Assembly: GCA_002424645.1 (NCBI GenBank)
Contig: DIKU01000011.1
Span: forward strand, 22,148-39,637
Direction of reading: 5' to 3'
Source of the DNA: Pelobacter sp. UBA5610
GTDB lineage: Bacteria > Desulfobacterota > Desulfuromonadia > Desulfuromonadales > Syntrophotaleaceae
Length of the DNA stretch: 17,490 nucleotides
Shown: in pieces, positions 1-4,955 of the stretch
Layout: the number at the start of each line of letters is the position of its first letter
How positions within the stretch are numbered: position 1 is the stretch's first letter
Translations under genes and position numbers: made by a program
The notes under the pieces: model-generated
Databases searched by the model: none
Told to the model about the DNA's origin: nothing
The model's input: the letters and a program-made list of their open reading frames with translations, nothing else

Positions 1-80
1 ATATTTACAAGCCATGTATGCCAAGGGTAATCTGACCATCTAGTGATTCAAACAGTTTTTTTACGCATGGAGGTTATGCA

Positions 81-797
81 ATGAAACGTACAATGAAAAT
101 TTCTCTGGCCTTCACGGCCGTATTGCTCGTGATCGGTGGATGTACCGGAAAAGAGCAGGCTGCCGTGAAGATGGAATCGCTGCAGGACAAGGTAAGTTAC
201 GGTATCGGTTTGCGTATCGGACGGGATTTCAAGACTCAACAGGTTGAGTTAAACCCCGATCTTCTGCTTAAGGGTATTGAAGATGGTTTGGCTGGAACCG
301 AACCTCTGCTGAACGATGAGCAGATCAGGGAAACCATGGTTGCTTTTCAGCAGGAAATGATGACCCGTGAAAAGGCTCGTCTTGAAGAGGCGACCGTCAA
401 GAACGCGGAAGCAGGCAAAAAATTTCAGGAAGAAAATGCTGCAAAAGAGGGTGTTGTCACCTTGCCAAGCGGGTTGCAGTACAAGATCCTCACTGAAGGC
501 ACTGGAAAGCAGCCCACGGCCAGCGATATCGTTAAGGTTCATTACCGTGGGACTTTGGTTGATGGCACGGAATTCGATAGTTCATACGCGCGTAATGAAC
601 CAGCCGAATTTCCCGTCGGAGGTGTCATCCCGGGGTGGACAGAAGCTCTGCAACTCATGAAGGAAGGTTCCAAGTGGCAACTGGTGTTGCCCCCAACGTT
701 GGCATATGGAGACCGGGGGGCGGGTCCGAGCATTGGTCCCAATGCGACCTTGGTGTTTGAAGTGGAACTGTTGGAAGTAAAGGGGCAGGAAAACTAG
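81..797 (+). CDS. FKBP-type peptidyl-prolyl cis-trans isomerase, probable lipoprotein
   Basis: This 238-residue protein should catalyse cis-trans isomerisation of X-Pro bonds in envelope proteins. Residues 1-20 form a lipoprotein signal: a basic start, a hydrophobic core and an I-G-G-C lipobox with the lipidated Cys at 21. Residues 33-125 match the helical FKBP N-terminal dimerisation domain seen in FkpA and Mip. Residues 128-234 are the FKBP catalytic domain: VKVHYRGTLVDG from 151, FDSS from 165, VIPGW at 182-186, AYGDRG from 208 and a closing FEVELLEV strand. The aromatic pocket residues Y155, F165, W186 and Y209 are present. A GGAGGT ribosome site at 69-74, 6 nt before the ATG, sets the start. 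The gene stands alone, with a terminator at 885-926. It resembles FkpA and Mip proteins; which orthologue it is cannot be settled by eye. Confidence 0.93.
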   Translation: MKRTMKISLAFTAVLLVIGGCTGKEQAAVKMESLQDKVSYGIGLRIGRDFKTQQVELNPDLLLKGIEDGLAGTEPLLNDEQIRETMVAFQQEMMTREKARLEEATVKNAEAGKKFQEENAAKEGVVTLPSGLQYKILTEGTGKQPTASDIVKVHYRGTLVDGTEFDSSYARNEPAEFPVGGVIPGWTEALQLMKEGSKWQLVLPPTLAYGDRGAGPSIGPNATLVFEVELLEVKGQEN

Positions 798-884
798 CGG
801 TTGGGTTTTGCTGTTGCGCAGTAATAAGCACGTCCTTGTTTCCCTCGTGGGCGAGGGCGGGTGATCGACCAGGGACTTAAAAAG

Positions 885-926
885 CTAGAGCCTCCATGCC
901 AATTCGGCTGGAGGCTCTGGTTTTTT
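885..926 (+). terminator. intrinsic terminator after the FKBP gene
   Basis: A perfect 10-bp stem (AGAGCCTCCA at 887-896, TGGAGGCTCT at 909-918) closes on a loop that can itself form a 3-bp GCC/GGC pairing. It is followed by six T at 921-926. It lies about 90 nt after the FKBP stop codon. Confidence 0.9.
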
Positions 927-1072
927 GTGGATGCTCTTTGGGTGGCAATACAATAGCAGGTTTATCTCTAGCCGTGACAAAAAAGCCTGTAGCGCATAAA
1001 AGGTGTCCGTGGGTCCGTTGAGGTGTTTCCTTTTGGTTTTAAAAAAAATCACGGGTTTAAAGAGTTTATGTC

Positions 1073-1101
1073 TTGCAATTAAATTGGGTCCGTGATAGGG
1101 T
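1073..1101 (+). promoter_or_regulatory. predicted sigma-70 type promoter of csp1
   Basis: TTGCAA at 1073-1078, a 17-bp spacer and TAGGGT at 1096-1101. Each box is only moderate. The expected start, 7 nt past the -10 box, is A1108, which is exactly where the block shared with the csp2 leader begins. That coincidence is the main support. The resulting leader would be 152 nt, close to the roughly 160-nt leader known for E. coli cspA. Confidence 0.5.
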
Positions 1102-1107
1102 GCCCTC

Positions 1108-1259
1108 ACTTAAGAAAGTTTGTGTGAATCTTGAGTCGTTCACCAGGGTGACAAGGTGTCAGTCTGGATCAAAAACACAGGCCTGAAGGGCGTGTGTTTT
1201 TGTTTTTTGACGAGCGGAATTTGCGCAGAAAAATCCCCACGGGGAACATGGAGAAAAAA
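1108..1259 (+). promoter_or_regulatory. structured 5' leader of csp1
   Basis: This leader shares its architecture with 2517-2677 in front of csp2. It starts with a 20-nt block (1108-1127) that is identical in both. Stem 1 is GTGAA 1124-1128 with TTCAC 1139-1143. In csp2 the same stem has one A-U to G-C exchange and one U-A to U-G change, so the pairing is kept. Next comes TGACAAGGTGTCA (1149-1161), identical in both and able to form a 5-bp stem. A terminator-like hairpin follows (1171-1208). Last is a small TCCC/GGGA stem (1234-1237 with 1242-1245), just before the GGAG ribosome site at 1250-1253. Long structured leaders of this kind control cold-shock mRNA in other bacteria. The function here is inferred. 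Confidence 0.6.
1171..1208 (+). terminator. terminator-like hairpin inside the csp1 leader (candidate attenuator)
   Basis: A 9-bp stem (1171-1179 with 1193-1201), one G-G mismatch, then GCC/GGC (1181-1183 with 1189-1191) around a 5-nt loop. A G and six T follow (1203-1208). It lies about 50 nt before the csp1 start codon and roughly 60-100 nt after the predicted transcription start. It could be an attenuator or the 3' end of a leader-derived small RNA. Confidence 0.55.
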
Positions 1260-1460
1260 ATGGCAGAAGGTACAGTTAAGTGGTTTAATGACGCAAAAGG
1301 TTTTGGTTTTATCGAGCAGGACAACGGACCCGATGTGTTTGTTCATTTTTCCGAAATTCAGGGTGAAGGCTTTAAGTCCCTCGCCGAAGGCGACCGCGTA
1401 AGCTTCGAGGTCACCCAGGGCCAAAAAGGTCCCCAGTCTTCCAATGTACGCAAAATCTAA
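1260..1460 (+). CDS. cold-shock domain protein (copy 1)
   Basis: A 66-residue single-stranded nucleic-acid-binding protein of the CspA family, a five-stranded OB-fold barrel. Cold-shock proteins act as RNA chaperones that melt mRNA structure and can prevent termination. The protein shows WFN at 8-10, the RNP1-type KGFGFI at 13-18 and the RNP2-type VFVHF at 26-30, with a length typical of the family. The start is the ATG at 1260, preceded by GGAG at 1250-1253. The reading frame stays open further upstream, but that part is leader RNA. The protein differs from copy 2 at only three residues (E36D, S61A, K65R). It has its own predicted promoter, leader and terminator, so it is probably monocistronic. 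Confidence 0.96.
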   Translation: MAEGTVKWFNDAKGFGFIEQDNGPDVFVHFSEIQGEGFKSLAEGDRVSFEVTQGQKGPQSSNVRKI

Positions 1461-1481
1461 GTAACATTTGTATAGACTTGT

Positions 1482-1520
1482 AAAAGAGCCCCGCGACAAT
1501 TCGCGGGGCTCTTTTTTTTT
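1482..1520 (+). terminator. intrinsic terminator of csp1
   Basis: A 15-bp stem (1482-1496 with 1501-1515) with a GC-rich core and a CAAT loop, running into a nine-T tract (1512-1520). The A-rich left arm means it may also stop transcription arriving on the minus strand from the zinc-ribbon gene. Confidence 0.95.
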
Positions 1521-1702
1521 GCCGATTACACAGATATGCCTATTTACAGAGTCCTGATAAAATAATCCGTTAAATATCGCACCAAACTCTGTCAATGCAC
1601 AAAGACAGGCAGTAGGCAGGTGCGGGCAGTTCGTGCGCGTTGTATGTGAAGAGCATGGCGGGCTTAGTAAGGCAGGTCCGTCAAAACGAAGGTTCCGTTC
1701 GG

Positions 1703-2107
1703 TTACTTGCAGCGCATGGTTTTCCTGCCATCCTCGAATAAAACCTCCATTTTTTGTGCTCCGATAACCCGTTGTACCTGCCCCAGTCCGAAAATAGGAT
1801 GATTTATGAAGGTTTTAACTTTGTAGGAATCTGTCATGGAGTAGGCTGATGCTTTGGTGCTATTTATGGTTTTCTGCATGCTTACCCACTCCTGGTGCTC
1901 AGCCTCTTTGAGTTGGACCTCTCGGCTCTTGGCCGGTTTTTTGATCGCCGAGGGTGGCCGGTATTTGTGCTGACGATTGCAAATAGTGCATTGCACTATT
2001 GTCGGTACGGTTCCTGAGGTGGTGATAATAAGGTGGGAATTGTTTTTGCGGCATTTGGTGCAACGGGCTTCAATTGAGTCGCCGGTTGAAAGCTTAGAGC
2101 TTTGCAT
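1703..2107 (-). CDS. zinc-ribbon protein with a C-terminal Tudor/SH3-like motif, function unknown
   Basis: A 134-residue protein that I do not recognise as a named family. Two CxxC knuckles (C16/C19 and C40/C43) are spaced like a zinc ribbon. A basic, helix-prone linker follows (about 52-90). The last 40 residues carry HPIFGLGQV (103-111), then a VLFEDGRK strand-turn-strand. This H-x-x-F-G-x-G-x-V pattern with a later V-x-F-x-x-G-x-K is known from the C-terminal Tudor-like domain of UvrD/PcrA helicases, which contacts RNA polymerase. A nucleic-acid or polymerase-binding role is therefore possible but inferred. The start is the ATG at 2107, with AGGAG at 2115-2119 seven nt upstream. A longer in-frame reading to 2155 lacks a comparable ribosome site. 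The gene runs opposite to the flanking csp genes. Confidence 0.82.
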   Translation of the reverse strand: MQSSKLSTGDSIEARCTKCRKNNSHLIITTSGTVPTIVQCTICNRQHKYRPPSAIKKPAKSREVQLKEAEHQEWVSMQKTINSTKASAYSMTDSYKVKTFINHPIFGLGQVQRVIGAQKMEVLFEDGRKTMRCK

Positions 2108-2114
2108 AGCGGTA

Positions 2115-2119
2115 CTCCT
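2115..2119 (-). promoter_or_regulatory. ribosome-binding site that fixes the zinc-ribbon gene start
   Basis: AGGAG on the minus strand, 7 nt before the ATG at 2107. It favours the 134-residue protein over the 150-residue reading that begins at 2155. Confidence 0.8.
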
Positions 2120-2192
2120 TTGCTTGACTTTTGCCAAGCTATTTCCAGTAAACACCAGGGAGATCGCTGGACTTTACAATGTTGGCTTAACA

Positions 2193-2216
2193 CGCGGCGA
2201 GACTTAGCTCGCCGCG
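2193..2216. other. perfect GC-rich hairpin without a T tract
   Basis: CGCGGCGAG (2193-2201) and CTCGCCGCG (2208-2216) form a perfect 9-bp stem around a 6-nt loop. No T tract follows on either strand. It lies upstream of the zinc-ribbon gene and about 300 bp before the csp2 promoter. Its role is unknown. Confidence 0.6.
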
Positions 2217-2480
2217 CGCATCCACTGGGGCTCTTCGTTTCGCAACTCTATCTCCTTGCGAAGTAAAGGTCGATGGTGCTTCTGCTGTAGAATTTTAAAA
2301 GGTTAGCTGCATCATACACGTTTGTAGGGATGAAAGATACCGGCAGGCAAATCTTGTCGCTTGCATTGCTTAACATGGTCTTTGTTACGAATAGCCTCAC
2401 AGTCGGGCACACAAGCCAGGGGCTAGTCAGTCGGCATGTGATGGGCTGTGAATATTTATTGTTTTTGAAGCACTTAAGCC
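2217..2480. other. intergenic stretch without a recognisable gene
   Basis: The short open frames here lack ribosome sites and recognisable protein character, and one of them runs into the csp2 promoter. I see no RNA gene, repeat or clear promoter in it. Confidence 0.55.
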
Positions 2481-2510
2481 TTGCTCTTTCCTTATCCTCT
2501 GTGTTACTGT
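2481..2510 (+). promoter_or_regulatory. predicted promoter of csp2
   Basis: TTGCTC at 2481-2486, an 18-bp spacer and TACTGT at 2505-2510. The boxes are weak, but the expected start at A2517 coincides with the first base of the 20-nt block shared with csp1, as it does for csp1. The predicted leader is 161 nt. Confidence 0.42.
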
Positions 2511-2516
2511 TAGCGA

Positions 2517-2677
2517 ACTTAAGAAAGTTTGTGTGAGTGTTTTCGTCGCTCGCCAATTTGACAAGGTGTCAATATGGTTCAAAACACGCGGACCCACTTG
2601 GGCTGCGTGTTTTTTTGTACTGAGCGATTGAGATTTGCACAACAAAAAAAGTTCCCACAGGGGAGCATGGAGTTAAA
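2517..2677 (+). promoter_or_regulatory. structured 5' leader of csp2
   Basis: This is the counterpart of 1108-1259. The 20-nt block at 2517-2536 is identical to csp1. Stem 1 is GTGAG 2533-2537 with CTCGC 2549-2553, where one pair has changed from A-U to G-C relative to csp1. TGACAAGGTGTCA recurs at 2559-2571. The terminator-like hairpin (2581-2616) keeps its shape although its inner stem and loop differ. The TCCC/GGGA stem (2653-2656 with 2661-2664) again sits just ahead of the GGAG ribosome site (2669-2672). Retained pairing despite base changes argues for RNA-level selection. Confidence 0.6.
2581..2616 (+). terminator. terminator-like hairpin inside the csp2 leader (candidate attenuator)
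   Basis: A 9-bp stem (AAAACACGC 2581-2589 with GCGTGTTTT 2605-2613), two further pairs, a bulged A and a CCC/GGG cap (2593-2595 with 2600-2602) around ACTT. The T tract runs 2610-2616. It is more stable-looking than the csp1 version and lies about 60 nt before the csp2 start codon. Confidence 0.6.
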
Positions 2678-2878
2678 ATGGCAGAAGGTACAGTTAAGTG
2701 GTTTAATGACGCAAAAGGTTTTGGTTTTATCGAGCAGGACAACGGACCTGATGTGTTTGTTCATTTTTCCGAAATTCAGGGCGACGGTTTTAAATCTCTT
2801 GCTGAGGGAGACCGCGTAAGCTTCGAAGTCACCCAAGGCCAGAAAGGCCCTCAGTCGGCCAACGTTCGCCGCATTTAA
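2678..2878 (+). CDS. cold-shock domain protein (copy 2)
   Basis: A 66-residue CspA-family protein with the same RNP1-type (13-18) and RNP2-type (26-30) motifs as copy 1 and only three substitutions, all conservative or near the C-terminus. The start ATG at 2678 follows GGAG at 2669-2672. Codons 1-34 match copy 1 at all but one base, while codons 35-66 carry 22 differences, mostly synonymous. This contrast is odd for a simple duplication. The gene has its own leader and terminator, and the small charged protein gene lies 139 bp downstream. Confidence 0.96.
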   Translation: MAEGTVKWFNDAKGFGFIEQDNGPDVFVHFSEIQGDGFKSLAEGDRVSFEVTQGQKGPQSANVRRI

Positions 2879-2900
2879 GTAAGATTTTGCATTGATTTGC

Positions 2901-2939
2901 AAAAGAGCCCCGCGGGTTTTCGTGGGGCTCTTTTTTTTT
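2901..2939 (+). terminator. intrinsic terminator of csp2
   Basis: A 14-bp stem (2901-2914 with 2921-2934, one G-T pair) around GGTTTT, running into nine T (2931-2939). The left arm matches the csp1 terminator over AAAAGAGCCCCGCG, while the loop differs. Confidence 0.95.
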
Positions 2940-3017
2940 CCGACAACAGTGTTTCGTGTCCAGGATGTCTCTTGGCTGGTAACCATGAGCGGTTTGGATA
3001 TAAGAAAGGACAATCAA

Positions 3018-3146
3018 ATGGCCAGAAAACCGAATTACGGCTTTGAAAAGCGTCAGAAGGAACTTGCCAAAAAAGCCAAAAAAGAAGAAAAAAACAAGCG
3101 TAAACAGGATGAAAAATCCTCAGATGCGGCCGATGAAGAGGAGTGA
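3018..3146 (+). CDS. small highly charged protein, function unknown
   Basis: A 42-residue protein beginning MARKPNYGFEKRQKE. It has 14 Lys/Arg and 11 Asp/Glu. A Lys-rich, probably helical centre (11-33) is followed by an acidic tail that ends DEEE. Very similar short proteins recur in many proteobacteria, but I know of no established function. Binding RNA or ribosomes is a guess based on charge alone. The start is the ATG at 3018, with AAGGA ending at 3010, 7 nt upstream. The open frame continues upstream to 2892, but that part crosses the csp2 terminator and is not credible as coding. No clear terminator follows. Confidence 0.8.
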   Translation: MARKPNYGFEKRQKELAKKAKKEEKNKRKQDEKSSDAADEEE

Positions 3147-3581
3147 GAGATGTTTTTAAGCGTGGCTGGATATTTTTTGCTATTTTCTTAGTGCCTTGAA
3201 TTTAAAAGGGACGGACTCGCAGTTGCCAAAAAACATCCCCCCCGGGGAGGGTACCTGTTGCATTTTAATGTTGTCTGTCTTGTTTTTACCACCTTGGCTG
3301 CTTGCTGATCATAGCGGGGCGCTATCTGAGCAAGTGTTTTTTTCTTTGAAATTGCCAGCGTTGGATTTTGCAGATCGTTTTTTTTTGTTGAGCGCGATCC
3401 AGGTCTGCATCCGTCATCTTATGCTTTTTTTGAGAATTCTTTCGTTCGTCTTTGGACGAAGGCTTTGTCGTAGAGGCGTTCTGCCTTCTTTGGGGCTCCC
3501 TTTGGTTATCGGTTCTGGCAGGGGGAACCCACCGCCTGGAAACTCAGGCGGTTTACCCGTGAGGTATTTGATCGCGTTGGT
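3147..3581. other. gene-free spacer between the convergent small-protein gene and ntrX
   Basis: The + strand is T-rich and the region has no credible gene. It holds several dyads: a C-run/G-run dyad at 3237-3251 that on the minus strand is followed within a few bases by six T; TTCGTC/GACGAA at 3445-3460; and the pair of hairpins at 3511-3552. A 136-codon open frame over this stretch begins at a TTG without a ribosome site and looks spurious. Confidence 0.6.
3511..3552. other. two adjacent hairpins downstream of ntrX
   Basis: GGTTC/GAACC (3511-3515 with 3525-3529) is followed by a perfect 8-bp stem ACCGCCTG/CAGGCGGT (3531-3538 with 3545-3552) around GAAACT. They begin 30 nt past the ntrX stop. 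On the minus strand no T tract follows, so they are not a standard terminator. They could stabilise the mRNA 3' end or be a remnant of a mobile-element end. Confidence 0.5.
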
Positions 3582-4949
3582 TTACTTTTTCGGTTCTATC
3601 CCATAAGATTTTATCTTGCGATGCAGATTGGATCGTTCCATTTCGATGGCTTCCGCAGTCCGGGAGATATTGCCCTCGTTTTCTTGCAGTTTTTGTAAAA
3701 TGAATTCTCTTTCAAAATCATCCCTTGCCTGTTTAAGACTCACGCCGTTGGCGGGCAGGTAGGATTTTGCCCCGGAGTCACGATTTCCACTTCTTTGAAT
3801 GCTGCCGGGAAGATCTTCGAGAGCTATGGTCTGCCTGGGGCTCATGATAACCAGTCGTTCAACGATATTTTTCAGTTCGCGTACATTGCCCGGCCAGCTG
3901 TAGGCAGCTAATGCTTCTATCGCATCCGGCTCAAGGGTCTTTATCTCCCTGCTTTCCTTGCTGCAAAAATAGGCGAGAAAGTGTTTTGCCAGCAATGGGA
4001 TGTCTTCGCTGCGTTCGCGCAAGGGGGGGACATGGAAAGGCAATACATTGAGACGGTAATAGAGATCCTGGCGGAAATTTCCTTCCTGAATCTCTTCCTC
4101 AAGATCCTTATTGGTGGCGGCAATGACCCGCACATCGACTTCAATGGTGCGATTCCCGCCCACACGTTCGAATTTCCTCTCCTGCAGAATACGCAGAATT
4201 TTGGCCTGCGTCTTGAGGCTCATATCGCCAATTTCGTCCAGGAACAGACTGCCTTCGTGAGCTTGATCGAATTTCCCTTTGCGTTGGGCTGTCGCGCCTG
4301 TAAACGCGCCCTTTTCATGACCAAAAAGCTCCGACTCGATTAATTCCTCGGGAATCGCGGCGCAGTTGACCTCGATAAAGGGTTTATCGCTTCTTTTTGA
4401 GTAGTGATGAATGGCTCTCGCCACAAGTTCTTTTCCCGTGCCGTTTTCACCGGTAATCAGTACCCATCCCGAGGTTGGTGCGGCGATGGCAATCTGCTCC
4501 TTGAGGCTTTGTATGGCCGTGCTGCAGCCAACCATTTCGTATTCCTTGGCCATTTTGGCTTTTAACGAACGATTTTCCTCAACCAGTCGATTGACCTTGA
4601 GTGCATTTTCGATGCTTATGAGAACCTTTTCAAGGGATAGGGGCTTTTCGATAAAGTCGTACGCGCCAAGTTTCGTGGCCTTAACAGCCGTTTCTATGGT
4701 TCCATGCCCGCTCATCATGATGACCACCTGTTCCGGATGATTTTCGCGGATGTGGCGCAGGGTTTCAAGTCCATCGATACCCGGGAGCCATATGTCGAGC
4801 AACACCAGGTCCGGTGTTTCCTCGCCGAGCAAGGCCAACGCTTCCTCCCCTGTTTCAGCAACCAAAGTGCGGAAACCCTCATCTTGCAGGATGCCATCGA
4901 GGATTTCCCGGATGCTTTGTTCGTCGTCCACGATCAGAATGGTTTTCAT
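3582..4949 (-). CDS. ntrX: sigma-54-dependent response regulator, NtrX type
   Basis: A 455-residue transcription activator. The receiver domain (1-120) has D8, D9, phosphoacceptor D52 and K102. The AAA+ domain (about 139-375) has Walker A GENGTGKE (167-174), the sigma-54 contact loop GAFTGA (214-219) and Walker B LFLDEIGD (235-242), so it should be competent to remodel sigma-54 polymerase. A Fis-type helix-turn-helix fills 427-449. Phosphorylated by NtrY, such proteins activate or repress target promoters; in other bacteria they affect nitrogen, redox and envelope genes. The start at 4949 has a TCCT-complement (AGGA) site at 4960-4963 inside the end of ntrY. The gap between the genes is 6 nt, so they form one operon. 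Assignment to NtrX rather than another NtrC-like regulator rests on the NtrY partner and the overall sequence. Confidence 0.92.
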   Translation of the reverse strand: MKTILIVDDEQSIREILDGILQDEGFRTLVAETGEEALALLGEETPDLVLLDIWLPGIDGLETLRHIRENHPEQVVIMMSGHGTIETAVKATKLGAYDFIEKPLSLEKVLISIENALKVNRLVEENRSLKAKMAKEYEMVGCSTAIQSLKEQIAIAAPTSGWVLITGENGTGKELVARAIHHYSKRSDKPFIEVNCAAIPEELIESELFGHEKGAFTGATAQRKGKFDQAHEGSLFLDEIGDMSLKTQAKILRILQERKFERVGGNRTIEVDVRVIAATNKDLEEEIQEGNFRQDLYYRLNVLPFHVPPLRERSEDIPLLAKHFLAYFCSKESREIKTLEPDAIEALAAYSWPGNVRELKNIVERLVIMSPRQTIALEDLPGSIQRSGNRDSGAKSYLPANGVSLKQARDDFEREFILQKLQENEGNISRTAEAIEMERSNLHRKIKSYGIEPKK

Positions 4950-4955
4950 GAATGG

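Noticed and set aside
1149..1161. TGACAAGGTGTCA as a -35 promoter element
   Set aside because: Only the csp2 copy gives TTGACA, no -10 box follows at 17 bp, and the conserved context fits a leader RNA better.
1194..1259. N-terminal extension of csp1 by 22 residues
   Set aside because: It lies in the structured leader; the family starts at MAEGTVKWF, and GGAG at 1250-1253 serves the ATG at 1260.
2330..2536. 68-codon hydrophobic + strand open frame upstream of csp2
   Set aside because: No properly spaced ribosome site; it runs through the predicted csp2 promoter and the conserved leader block.
2892..3017. Upstream extension of the small charged protein
   Set aside because: It crosses the csp2 terminator; the ATG at 3018 has a good ribosome site and matches the usual start.
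3196..3606. 136-codon + strand open frame over the ntrX 3' end
   Set aside because: It begins at TTG with no ribosome site, overlaps the ntrX end and has low-complexity hydrophobic content.
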